Shown: positions 27,541-35,241 of the stretch, piece after piece | Numbering within the stretch: the stretch's first letter is position 1 | How the letters are laid out: every line of letters begins with the position of its first letter | NCBI RefSeq assembly: GCF_020614375.1 | Contig: NZ_CP085327.1 | Span: 1,538,823 to 1,602,822 of the forward strand | Origin: Haladaptatus salinisoli | GTDB taxonomy: Archaea > Halobacteriota > Halobacteria > Halobacteriales > Haladaptataceae | Length of the DNA: 64,000 nucleotides | Reading direction: 5' to 3' | Program-made: the position numbers and the translations under genes | The notes under the pieces: generated by a model | Told to the model about the DNA's origin: nothing | What the model saw: the letters and a program-made list of their open reading frames with translations, nothing else | Databases searched by the model: none

Positions 27541-27936
27541 ATGGGATTCGCGTGTCCAGTCTGCGAGACGCCGCAGTCCGACGGGGAGCACCTCGCCAAC
27601 CACCTCGCGTTCGCCGCCATCATGGGCGACGACGAGCACGAAGCGTGGCTGGACGAACACGCGCCGGGATGGGACGACCAAGGGCCCGACGAACTCGCGC
27701 CGCGCGTCGCCGAGCGCGCGCCGGAGACGGAGTATCCGCGGGTGTTCGACGACACGGTCGACGACCGACACGACCACCGGTTGGAGGACGAACTCCGGGA
27801 GGCCGGCGGGTACGGGCGGAGCGTCGGAGGCCAGGGCGCCGAAATGGGCGCGGAAGCGCGGGCGATTCTGGACGAGGCGCGTCGGATGACCGAGGAGATG
27901 CGGGACGAGGGCGGCGCGGAAGACGAAAACGAGTAG
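27541..27936 (+). CDS. DUF5810 protein, zinc-finger-like
   Basis: A 131-aa haloarchaea-specific protein recognised as DUF5810. The N-terminus MGFACPVCETPQSDGEHLANH provides two Cys and two His in a CxxC...H...H arrangement, a plausible C2H2-like zinc finger. The rest is highly acidic and helical (EAWLDEHAPGWDD; ARAILDEARRMTEEM). Function unknown. In haloarchaeal genomes it is paired with DUF5809, which follows here after 24 bp on the same strand, so the two probably act together. The upstream neighbour is rimI. Confidence 0.8.
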   Translation: MGFACPVCETPQSDGEHLANHLAFAAIMGDDEHEAWLDEHAPGWDDQGPDELAPRVAERAPETEYPRVFDDTVDDRHDHRLEDELREAGGYGRSVGGQGAEMGAEARAILDEARRMTEEMRDEGGAEDENE

Positions 27937-27960
27937 TTCCCGGCCCGGGAATCACCGCGC

Positions 27961-28371
27961 ATGGAGACGCACGGGATACTCGCTCCGGACGGCGCGGAAG
28001 ACGCGAGAGAGCAGTACGAGGCCGTCGGTCCGGCGGCGCAGACCGTCGTCAAGGAGACGGCGAAGGCGATGCGCTTCGACCGCGAGGAGTACGGCGAACG
28101 CGTGACGAGCGACGTGGTCGAAACCGCCCGAGACGCGCTCTTCGCGTCGCTCCTCGAAGTCCGCACCGGAACGCGCGAGGAGTTCGAAGGCGCGGTTCCC
28201 GACGGCTTCGACGTTCACGAAGAGGGGAGTCGGAACGTGGCGTCCGTCGCGTGGCACGTCGCCCCCGCGGCGGAGACGGTCGTCGCCGCCACGTACCAGC
28301 AGAAAGAGGAGGCGGCGGTCGCGACCCTCCGGCGAATTGCGTTCGGACGGGTGTACCGGGATATCGTCTGA
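27961..28371 (+). CDS. DUF5809 protein
   Basis: A 136-aa haloarchaea-specific protein of the DUF5809 family: METHGILAPDGAEDAREQYE, then a helical region, then SRNVASVAWHVAPAAETVVAA and a basic-hydrophobic end. No catalytic motif or membrane segment is visible. It is 24 bp behind DUF5810 in the same orientation, the conserved pairing for these families. It is convergent with the DtxR-type regulator gene, whose stop is 1 base away. Function unknown. Confidence 0.8.
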   Translation: METHGILAPDGAEDAREQYEAVGPAAQTVVKETAKAMRFDREEYGERVTSDVVETARDALFASLLEVRTGTREEFEGAVPDGFDVHEEGSRNVASVAWHVAPAAETVVAATYQQKEEAAVATLRRIAFGRVYRDIV

Positions 28372-28372
28372 C

Positions 28373-28813
28373 TCAGTGAAGCGCGTCGTCGCGCACGTCG
28401 TCGAGACACTCGCTGTACTCGTTCTGCGGCGCGTGACACTCCCCGGCGCACGGGTGGTCGATTCGCTCGCGGAGTTTGGCCGCGACCTCGTCGGAGAGCG
28501 CGTTGCCCATCTCCCGCGCCTCCTCGCGGTCGTCTATCTGGAGGTCGTCGGCGAAGAAGTTCTCCGCGAGGCAGTGTTTCCACATCACTTCGCGGACGGT
28601 CTCCTCGCCCTCGTCGGTGAGCGTCGCGCCCTTGTACTTCTCGTAGGTCGCAAGATCGCGCGATTCGAGGGTGGCGAGCATCTCGGTCACGCTGGCGGCG
28701 CTTACGTCGAGGGCAGACGCCAGTTCGCCGGTTTTCGCCGGGCGGCCGGCACGCTGACTGACGAGGTGTATCATGCTGAGGTAGCGCCCGACGCTCGCTG
28801 AAACCTCGCTCAT
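28373..28813 (-). CDS. DtxR/MntR-family metal-dependent repressor
   Basis: A 146-aa regulator. The N-terminal winged helix (residues 1-70: YLSMIHLVSQRAGRPAKTGE, SAASVTEMLATLESRDLATY) is followed by the metal-binding dimerisation domain with VMWKHCLAENFFADDL. The C-terminal SH3-like domain of full DtxR is missing, as in MntR. The end is cysteine/histidine-rich (HPCAGECHAPQNEYSEC), which may form or modify the metal site. Haloarchaeal relatives (SirR/Idr/TroR types) respond to iron or manganese. A TATA-like ATAAATC (minus-strand GATTTAT) at 28841-28847 lies 31 bases upstream. It follows the aconitase gene on the same strand; aconitase is an iron-sulfur enzyme, so a shared iron theme is possible. 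Confidence 0.88.
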   Translation of the reverse strand: MSEVSASVGRYLSMIHLVSQRAGRPAKTGELASALDVSAASVTEMLATLESRDLATYEKYKGATLTDEGEETVREVMWKHCLAENFFADDLQIDDREEAREMGNALSDEVAAKLRERIDHPCAGECHAPQNEYSECLDDVRDDALH

Positions 28814-28935
28814 GCTACGAAACTAGCGCGCGGCGGAGGCATAAATCATTCCCCGCGGCCGTTTGCCGTCGTTCGAAAAAGCGAGGTGCTCGTCGCTCCC
28901 GTCGGCGACCGTCGTAAAAGATGGAAGCGTCGCGT

Positions 28936-30918
28936 TCAGTCGTCGGCGGGGGTCGCGCCGCTGTCGCCGGACTCGGCCTGCTTCTTCGTGTGGGGCAGTT
29001 TGCCACCGTCGGCCAGAATCTGGCGTTCGCGCTCGGACGCGTCGAGGGTGGCGGTGAGTTCCCAGTCGTCGTTCACGCGAACCGTGAACTCGTCCTGACC
29101 GGAGCGGACCGCCTCCGCCACGTCGTCGACGATCTGGATGTCGTCGCCCTGCTCGATCTTCTCGTAGTCGTCCGCGTCGATTTCGAGCGGGATGAGACCG
29201 AAGTTGAACAGGTTTGCCTTGTGGATGCGAGCGAAGCTCTGGGCGAGGACGCCCTGCACGCCGAGGTACATCGGGCACAGCGCGGCGTGCTCGCGGGAGC
29301 TACCCTGTCCGTAGTTCTCGCCGGCGACGAGGAAGCTGCCGTCGGAGTCGAGCGCGCGCTGCGCGAACGTGTCGTCCACGCGCGAGAGGGTGAACTCGGA
29401 GAGCTTCGGGATGTTCGACCGGTACATCAGGATGTCCTGGGTGGCCGGGATGATGTGGTCGGTCGTGATGTTGTCCTGCATCTTGAGCAGGGCCGGCCCC
29501 TCGAGGTCGGATTCGAGTTCGTCCTTCAGCGGGACGTCGCCGATGTTCGGTCCCTTGATGAGTTCGTCGTCCACCGCTTCGTCGGGGGAGATGAGGTCGG
29601 GGTCGTCGACGCTGGTGCCGTAGTTGTCGCCGAGTTCGAAGCCGGGGTCTTCGAGGTCGCCGAGTTCCTCCGCGAGGTCGCGGGGGTCGATTATCTCGCC
29701 TTTGATGGCCGCCGCCGTGGCGACCTCGGGCGAGCAGAGGTAGACCGAGTCGTCCTCGATGCCGGAGCGACCCTCGAAGTTGCGGTTGAACGTCCGGAGC
29801 GAGACGGAGTCGGACGCCGGAACGTGGCCGATACCGATGCAGGCACCGCAGGTCGCCTCGGAGAAGTTGACGCCGGCCGCCATCAGTTCGGCAACCCACC
29901 CCTTGCGGGCGAGCATCTCGGAGGCCTGCTTCGAACCGGGCGCGACGATCATGTCCGTCTTCCGGTCGACCGTGCGGCCTTCGAGCATCTTCGCGGCGGG
30001 GAGGATGTCCTCGTAGCCGCCGTTCGTACAGGAGCCGATGATGACCTGGTCGACCGACTGGCCGGCGACCTCGCGGACGGGCACGACGTTGTCCGGCATC
30101 GACGGCTGCGCGATGAGCGGTTCGAGGTCGGAGAGGTCGATGACGAGTTCGTCGTCGTACTCCGCGTCCTCGTCGGGCTGAAGGTCGACGTACTCGTCCT
30201 CGCGGCCGAGGCGGGAGAGCCACTCCTCGGTCTTCTCGTCGGTCGGGAAGATGGAGGTCGTCGCGCCGAGCTCCGTCCCCATGTTGGTGATGGTCGTGCG
30301 CTCGGGCACCGAGAGCGTCTCGACGCCGGGGCCGGTGTACTCGAATATCTTGCCGACGCCGCCCTTCACGGTGAGGCGACGGAGCATCTCGAGGATGACG
30401 TCCTTCGCGGTGGCCCACTCGGGCAGTTCGCCTTCGAGGCGGACGTTGACGATTTCGGGCATCTCGATGTAGTACGGGCCGCCGCCCATGGCGACCGCGA
30501 CGTCGAGACCGCCGGAACCGATCGCGAGTTCGCCGAGACCGCCGGGGGTCGGCGTGTGCGAGTCCGAACCGAGCATCGTCTTACCGGGTGCGGCGAAGTT
30601 CTCCTTGTGGACGTTGTGGCAGATGCCGTTGCCCGGACGGGAGTAGTGCGCGCCGAACGTGCCCGCCGCGCTGCGGAGGAATCGGTGGTCGTCGGTGTTC
30701 TTAAAGTCGAACTGGTACGTCTGGTGGTCGCAGTACTGGGCGGCGATCTCGGTCTGAACTTCGTCCAGTTCGAGCGCCTCGAACTGGAGCCAGACGAGCG
30801 TCCCCGTCGTATCCTGCGTGAGAACCTGGTCGATCTCGATTCCGATCTCCTCGCCGGTCTCGAGCTCGCCCTCGACGAGGTGGTCGTCGAGAATCTTTTC
30901 CGTAAGTGTCTGTCCCAT
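28936..30918 (-). CDS. acn: Aconitate hydratase
   Basis: A 660-aa aconitase, which isomerises citrate and isocitrate in the TCA cycle using a [4Fe-4S] cluster. Cluster and substrate motifs visible: TMLGSDSHTPTPGGLGELAI, VIIGSCTNGGYEDI, TCGACIGIGH (two cluster cysteines) and GENYGQGSSREHAAL in the swivel domain. Length and domain order match the single-chain haloarchaeal enzyme. The ORF extends about 240 codons upstream, but the ATG at 30918 (MGQTLTEKILDDHLVEGELE) is right and is 31 bases from a TATA-like element. The DtxR-type repressor gene is 122 bp downstream on the same strand. Confidence 0.97.
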   Translation of the reverse strand: MGQTLTEKILDDHLVEGELETGEEIGIEIDQVLTQDTTGTLVWLQFEALELDEVQTEIAAQYCDHQTYQFDFKNTDDHRFLRSAAGTFGAHYSRPGNGICHNVHKENFAAPGKTMLGSDSHTPTPGGLGELAIGSGGLDVAVAMGGGPYYIEMPEIVNVRLEGELPEWATAKDVILEMLRRLTVKGGVGKIFEYTGPGVETLSVPERTTITNMGTELGATTSIFPTDEKTEEWLSRLGREDEYVDLQPDEDAEYDDELVIDLSDLEPLIAQPSMPDNVVPVREVAGQSVDQVIIGSCTNGGYEDILPAAKMLEGRTVDRKTDMIVAPGSKQASEMLARKGWVAELMAAGVNFSEATCGACIGIGHVPASDSVSLRTFNRNFEGRSGIEDDSVYLCSPEVATAAAIKGEIIDPRDLAEELGDLEDPGFELGDNYGTSVDDPDLISPDEAVDDELIKGPNIGDVPLKDELESDLEGPALLKMQDNITTDHIIPATQDILMYRSNIPKLSEFTLSRVDDTFAQRALDSDGSFLVAGENYGQGSSREHAALCPMYLGVQGVLAQSFARIHKANLFNFGLIPLEIDADDYEKIEQGDDIQIVDDVAEAVRSGQDEFTVRVNDDWELTATLDASERERQILADGGKLPHTKKQAESGDSGATPADD

Positions 30919-30945
30919 ATCGGCTAAATATCGACTCTCCGGAGG

Positions 30946-30952
30946 TATAAAT
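30946..30952 (-). promoter_or_regulatory. TATA box for aconitase
   Basis: Minus-strand ATTTATA is centred 31 bases before the aconitase ATG (30918), predicting a near-leaderless transcript. Confidence 0.6.
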
Positions 30953-31028
30953 CCCGCGTGTTTCCGTTTCCATCGTTCGTGGTAAATTCGGCCCTCGTGC
31001 GGCAATTTTCGCCTTCGGAACGTGTCCG

Positions 31029-31715
31029 TTACTCGAACCGAACGTCGCACTCCACGTCGGTCACGGTCGGCGTCCCGTCGTCGGCGCGCCCCCACGAGAG
31101 CGTCGGTACCACGTCGTACGCCTCGCTCCCGTTCTGGAGTTCGAGCCGCGCCGCCGCGCCCTCCGCGAGCCGACGGTTCACCTGCGCCCGCTGGTCGGCG
31201 GCGAAACGGTTCGTCGCCGCGGTGTCCTTTCCGCGTCGCACCGCGACGACGTCCACGTCGAGACCGTCGGCGCTCGTCCGGAGGTTCACTCGCAGGGGCA
31301 CCCGCGCGCGGTCGTCTTCGAGGAACGGAAACGAGAGGGTGGCGTCCTCCGCGTCCTCCAGTCGGTCTATCTCCACGCCGAGTCCCTCTCGAACCGCGTC
31401 CATCGACTCCTCGACGGTGTCCATGGACTCCCGCACCGAACTCTCTATCTCCCGCCGGAGCCGGTCGCCGAAGTCGGGGTCGAACGGACTCGGATGCTCG
31501 CCGCGGGCGCGTTCTCGTCCGCTCGCGTGGGGCGGTTTCGGGGGGTGTCGGTGGTGTCGATGGTGCTCGGCCCTCCGTCCCGTCGATGATCCTCGTCCGC
31601 GCTCCAGACCGCGGCGGAGCGCTTCCTCCCACGAGAGGTCGAGTTCCTGCTTCCGGCGTTTCAGGCGCTCGAACACTTCGTCGTCGTCGATGGTGATCCG
31701 AATCTCTCGGCCCAT
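31029..31715 (-). CDS. RHH-like N-terminal protein with His-rich linker, function unknown
   Basis: A 228-aa protein. Residues 1-45 (MGREIRITIDDDEVFERLKR, then SWEEALRRGLERG) resemble a ribbon-helix-helix DNA-binding unit. A basic linker with eight His between about residues 50 and 74 (HHRHHRHPPKPPH) follows, then a helical segment (RREIESSVRESMDTVEESMD) likely to be coiled coil, and a C-terminal beta-rich domain (LPFLE..., VPTLSWGRADDGTPTVTDVE). The longer ORF starts 16 codons earlier; I choose the ATG at 31715 because MGREIRITIDDD is a typical RHH start. No known family is assigned. It is divergent from the bactofilin-like gene. Confidence 0.65.
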   Translation of the reverse strand: MGREIRITIDDDEVFERLKRRKQELDLSWEEALRRGLERGRGSSTGRRAEHHRHHRHPPKPPHASGRERARGEHPSPFDPDFGDRLRREIESSVRESMDTVEESMDAVREGLGVEIDRLEDAEDATLSFPFLEDDRARVPLRVNLRTSADGLDVDVVAVRRGKDTAATNRFAADQRAQVNRRLAEGAAARLELQNGSEAYDVVPTLSWGRADDGTPTVTDVECDVRFE

Positions 31716-31758
31716 GGCCGGGAGTACCGACCCCGCCGCCATAACTGTTGCCCTTCGA

Positions 31759-31804
31759 CTCACATTACACTCACATCGGGCTCACAATTGATGCATAGAT
31801 TTAT
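31759..31804 (+). promoter_or_regulatory. Three CTCACA repeats at 11-bp spacing plus TATA box
   Basis: CTCACA occurs at 31759, 31770 and 31781, exactly 11 bp apart, i.e. about one helical turn, so all copies face the same side of the DNA. A TATA-like ATTTAT (31799-31804) follows 12 bp after the last copy and is 30 bases before the ATG of the bactofilin-like gene (31832). The layout resembles tandem activator half-sites just upstream of the basal promoter. The cognate factor is unknown. Confidence 0.5.
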
Positions 31805-31831
31805 GGGGTGGGTCGTGCAACTCCGACTGCG

Positions 31832-32533
31832 ATGGAAACCCACACCAGACGAAACGAGGACGGACGGCACCGAATGATTCGCGTTACGGGGATAACCAGC
31901 TTCGAGGAGGTCGACGCGCAGCGGTTCGACGTTTCCGGCGTGGCGACGGTCGACGGCGACGTTCGCGTCGACGCCGCCTCGCTTTCGGGGGCGACCCGCA
32001 TCGGCGGCGAGTTCCGCTGCGACTCGGCGGAGATTTCCGGAGCGACCGACGTCGACGGGGACGTTCGCGCGGACGGCGTCGTCGTCTCCGGGTCGCTGAA
32101 CGTCGGGGGAACGACCGTCGCCGACGCGTTCGAGTGCTCGGGGTCGGCCGGTCTCGAAGCGGTCGAGGCGGAGTCGTTCGAGGCGGCCGGCGCGGTCGAA
32201 CTGGCGACGCTCGACGCCGGGACGGTTCGCGTCCGCGGCGCCATCGACGCCGACGTCGTCGAGGCGGACGACCTCGGCTTCGACCTCGTCTCCGACTCGG
32301 TCGTCGGCCGCCTCGTCGCCGATTCCGTGGCGGTCACCCGACAACGGCCGGGCGGGTTCCTCCGAGCGGAGCGCGTCGAGGGTGACGATGTCGCCCTCGA
32401 CCACGTCGCGGTCGGGACGGTCGCCGGCGACCGCGTGCGCCTCGGCCCCGACGCGAGCGTCGAGACCGTCCGAGCGCGCGAACTCGACGTCGCCGACGGC
32501 GCGCACGTCGGATCGGTGGAGCGAACCGAGTGA
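31832..32533 (+). CDS. Bactofilin-like (polymer-forming cytoskeletal) beta-helix protein
   Basis: A 233-aa protein built of short repeating beta strands: VDAQRFDVSGVATVDGDVRV, GGEFRCDSAEISGATDVDG, DGVVVSGSLNVGGTTVADAF and so on, the right-handed beta-helix pattern of bactofilins, which polymerise without nucleotide. No signal peptide. The ATG at 31832 lies 30 bases from a TATA box; a later ATG at 31874 (MIRVTGITSF) is also possible. Known bactofilins shape cells or position proteins; the archaeal role is not settled. It is divergent from the RHH-like gene and 41 bp ahead of the dCTP deaminase gene. Confidence 0.75.
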   Translation: METHTRRNEDGRHRMIRVTGITSFEEVDAQRFDVSGVATVDGDVRVDAASLSGATRIGGEFRCDSAEISGATDVDGDVRADGVVVSGSLNVGGTTVADAFECSGSAGLEAVEAESFEAAGAVELATLDAGTVRVRGAIDADVVEADDLGFDLVSDSVVGRLVADSVAVTRQRPGGFLRAERVEGDDVALDHVAVGTVAGDRVRLGPDASVETVRARELDVADGAHVGSVERTE

Positions 32534-32574
32534 GAAAGGCAACGATTTTGCCCCCGTGCGAGGTTCCTTCGAGT

Positions 32575-33072
32575 ATGTTCCAGAGCGGAACGTTCGTCGC
32601 GGAGCACGTCTCGGAGATCATGAGCGGGCAAGTACAACCGAACGGTCTCGATTTGACGCTCGAAGCGGTCTACGAACAGATCGACTCGGGTCGTATCGGG
32701 CGCAACGAAAAGGAGATCGGCGACCGCCAGCGGGTCGAACCCGAGCAGGTGACCGAGAAATCGCCCGAAACCTACTACCTCCCGCGAGGCGGGTACGTCG
32801 TCCAGTACGCCGAGACCGTCCGAATTCCGGAGGGACACGTCGGATTCATCTTCCCCCGTTCGTCGCTCATGCGCAACTCCTGCATGCTCAACACGGCGGT
32901 CTGGGACGCGGGCTACGAGGGCAAGGGCGAAGGGCTGTTGCAGGTTCACCACGACATCGAACTCGAACGCGGCGCGCGCATCGCGCAACTCGTTCTCAGC
33001 GAGGCGGAGCACGAGGGAACCTACGACGGCGATTACCAGGGCGAGAACGTCGAGCAACCGACCGTCGAGTAA
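32575..33072 (+). CDS. dCTP deaminase / dUTPase family protein
   Basis: A 165-aa trimeric dUTPase-fold enzyme. Motifs visible: NGLDLTLEAVYE, YYLPRGGYVVQYAETVRIP, GFIFPRSSLMRNSCMLNTAVWDAG and LERGARIAQLVLSE, which contain the conserved PRSS and nucleotide-binding segments. It should deaminate dCTP and/or hydrolyse dUTP, feeding thymidylate synthesis and limiting uracil in DNA. The two activities are not separable from sequence alone; archaeal members can be bifunctional. The ATG at 32575 (MFQSGTFVAEHVSE) is preferred over an upstream in-frame start at 32530, which would overlap the preceding stop region. Confidence 0.85.
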   Translation: MFQSGTFVAEHVSEIMSGQVQPNGLDLTLEAVYEQIDSGRIGRNEKEIGDRQRVEPEQVTEKSPETYYLPRGGYVVQYAETVRIPEGHVGFIFPRSSLMRNSCMLNTAVWDAGYEGKGEGLLQVHHDIELERGARIAQLVLSEAEHEGTYDGDYQGENVEQPTVE

Positions 33073-33170
33073 CCGACCCGAACCGTTATTTCGACGTTAT
33101 TTCTCTAGACATTGCATCTCCGATTACCTTTCAAATATCGGCGGAAATCGTTTAGTTCGCTCGTGATGTG

Positions 33171-34619
33171 ATGGAAATTGGGATGGTTGACAACCAGTCA
33201 CATGGACGGCGGCGATTTCTGAAAGCGACCGGCGCGGCGGCGGTCGCGGCGGCGATTCCGTTCAGCGGGACGGCGACGGCGGGCGACGGAATCCTCGACA
33301 CCGCGTTCGACCTGACGACCAGCGCCCTACAGCAGGCGCTGGTCGTCTTCGAGAGCAACGACGACGTGGACCAGCTCGGCGCGTTGGACCTCGTGAACGG
33401 CTATCACAAGTTCGAGGTGCTCCCCATCGGCTTCACCGAACTCACGGTCGGTCAACTGGAGACGCTCGCCGACTGGGATTCGGTCCGGTACGTCCAGAAG
33501 AACGTCGAACTCGACTACTACAACGACGACACGCGCGAGGTGACGCGCGTGTCGGAGGTGCAGTCGAGCGGCTACACCGGGGAGGGCGTTCACACCGCGG
33601 TCATCGACTCCGGCGTGGACGGCGACCACCCCGACCTCCAGTCCAGTCTCGTGGAGAACTGGCGCTGGGCGGGCAACCCGCTCGGGTCGCCGACGCTCTG
33701 GGTGCAGGCGGGGAGCCTCGACACCGACGACAACGGGCACGGCACGCACTGCTCGGGCACCATCGCGGGCGACGGTACGCGGAGCGGCGGGCAGTACAAG
33801 GGGATGGCTCCGGACGCCGACCTCACGGTGTACTCGGCGGGGCTGACCCTGCTCATCGTCAAACCCGTCGCCGCGTTCGACCACCTGCTCGCGCGTCAGC
33901 GGGCGGGCGAGACGGACGTGTCGGTCGTCTCGAACTCCTACGGTTCCTCGAACGGAAACGCGTTCAATCCGGACGACGCGCTCAACGTCGCCACGTGGGA
34001 AGCGTGGAAGGAGGGTCTCCTGCCGGTGTTCGCGGCGGGCAACTCCGGGCCGAGCACGAACACGCTCAATCAGTACGCCAAGGCGCCGAACGTGCTCGGC
34101 GTCGCCGCGACGAAGGACAACAAGAAGGTCACGAACTTCTCGTCGCGGGGCCGCAAGCAGAGCGCCGACCCGAGCAACTGGGACCGCAAGACGGCGCTGG
34201 ACAACCTGGAGCAGTACCGCAACGGCGGGTCGCCGTCCGGCCCGCTCGGCGTCTACCGACCCGGCGTCGGCGCACCCGGCAACGCCATCGTCAGCACGAT
34301 GGCTCCGACCGACCCCTTACAGGCCGAGAGCGCGGACGACGGACTGCTCTACTACGCGACCATCAGCGGAACGAGCATGTCCTGTCCGGCGGTCGCCGGA
34401 ATCGCCAGCCTCGTCGTCGACGCCTACCGGCAGAACAACGGTGGGTCCCCGACGCCGGCCGAAGTGCTGAACACCGTCTCGGCGGAGGCGAAAGACGCCG
34501 TCAGCGGTTACAAACCGTGGACCATCGGTTCGGGCTTCGTGGACGCCGCGGCCGCCGTGACCCGCGCCGAGAACGGGAGCATGGCGACGCACGGTGATGT
34601 CAGTCTCGTAAACTACTGA
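33171..34619 (+). CDS. Tat-exported subtilisin-like serine protease (S8, halolysin-like)
   Basis: A 482-aa secreted protease. The N-terminus has a Tat signal (GRRRFLKATGAAAVAAAIPF) with a likely cleavage after ATA. A propeptide of about 85 residues follows, then the catalytic domain with Asp146 (VIDSGVDGDHPDL), His190 (NGHGTHCSGTIAG) and Ser402 (SGTSMSCPAVAGIA), the complete S8 triad. There is no long C-terminal extension; the protein ends soon after the catalytic fold (VSLVNY). The start could be GTG 33168, ATG 33171 or ATG 33183; the last would leave a slightly shorter signal. It stands alone, with a 98-bp AT-rich upstream region. Confidence 0.93.
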   Translation: MEIGMVDNQSHGRRRFLKATGAAAVAAAIPFSGTATAGDGILDTAFDLTTSALQQALVVFESNDDVDQLGALDLVNGYHKFEVLPIGFTELTVGQLETLADWDSVRYVQKNVELDYYNDDTREVTRVSEVQSSGYTGEGVHTAVIDSGVDGDHPDLQSSLVENWRWAGNPLGSPTLWVQAGSLDTDDNGHGTHCSGTIAGDGTRSGGQYKGMAPDADLTVYSAGLTLLIVKPVAAFDHLLARQRAGETDVSVVSNSYGSSNGNAFNPDDALNVATWEAWKEGLLPVFAAGNSGPSTNTLNQYAKAPNVLGVAATKDNKKVTNFSSRGRKQSADPSNWDRKTALDNLEQYRNGGSPSGPLGVYRPGVGAPGNAIVSTMAPTDPLQAESADDGLLYYATISGTSMSCPAVAGIASLVVDAYRQNNGGSPTPAEVLNTVSAEAKDAVSGYKPWTIGSGFVDAAAAVTRAENGSMATHGDVSLVNY

Positions 34620-34687
34620 AACGGGTTCCACTTCTCCGGAACCGACACCCCTATTCTAATCGACTCGCTACCGACAGGCGAAGAGTC

Positions 34688-34789
34688 GTGACAGCCACGG
34701 ACGTACTTAAACAGTGTGACAGCTGCGGGGAGAAGATGCTCGATATCTACCTCGACGACGGCTTGTGTTCGAGTTGTCGGAAGAAGTAG
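34688..34789 (+). CDS. 33-aa CxxC...CxxC zinc microprotein
   Basis: A very short open frame, GTG at 34688 to TAG at 34789, encoding TATDVLKQCDSCGEKMLDIY and then LDDGLCSSCRKK. Two CxxC pairs are spaced to bind one zinc, and the KKK-like end and Asp-rich middle are typical of the abundant haloarchaeal small zinc-finger proteins. A TATA-like TATTCTAATC lies about 33 bases upstream. Frame and content are convincing, but at this length chance cannot be excluded. It follows the subtilase gene by 68 bp. Confidence 0.6.
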   Translation: MTATDVLKQCDSCGEKMLDIYLDDGLCSSCRKK

Positions 34790-34825
34790 ACGGGCAAGTC
34801 CGCTACTGCTCGCCGTTCCCCGATT

Positions 34826-35230
34826 ACCGTCGAAGACGAAGAGGAGACCCCGGTCGCCGCGACGCCGAGCGTACCCACTTCCGCCGCGCTCGCATCGAGG
34901 ACGGCGTTCTCTTCGGTGGTTTCCGGTAGCGACCGCTACGTCGCTCGTCGGTGCCGTACTCGACCGAGCCGAAGCCGTACGACCCCGTTCGGTCGAGGAG
35001 CGGTGCTCGACGCCGTCCGCGGGGAACCCGCCTCCGTCGGCGAGTCGGCCGACGAACTGAAGCGCGACCCGAGCACCGTCACGCACCATCTAAAACGGCT
35101 GGAGAAAGAGGGGTTGGTCGAGCGCGACGGGCGAGCGGTCGTCAGCCGGCTCCCGGCGGGAGCCCGCGTTTTCGCGCCGGAGCCCGGTCGGCGGGGACGA
35201 CCGAGTACGTCGCGTCGGGAACCGCCAGCG
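34826..35230 (+). pseudogene. Decayed winged-helix regulator
   Basis: One frame here has clear helix-turn-helix sense: GAVLDAVRGEPASVGESADE, then LKRDPSTVTHHLKRLEKEGLVERD and VVSRLPAGARVFA, the ArsR/MarR-like pattern of haloarchaeal regulators. Upstream of it in the same frame the residues become Arg/Ser-rich noise (YVARRCRTRPSRSRT) while a neighbouring frame reads SLVGAVLDRAEAVRPRSVEE, which suggests a frameshift near 34950-34990. No credible start codon precedes the good part. I read it as a remnant of a membrane or two-domain HTH regulator. It is convergent with trpB, whose stop is at 35242. Confidence 0.4.
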
Positions 35231-35241
35231 GGTCGCACCGT

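Noticed and set aside
28921..30927. 668-codon open frame antisense to aconitase
   Set aside because: Same mirror effect; aconitase is unmistakable on the other strand.
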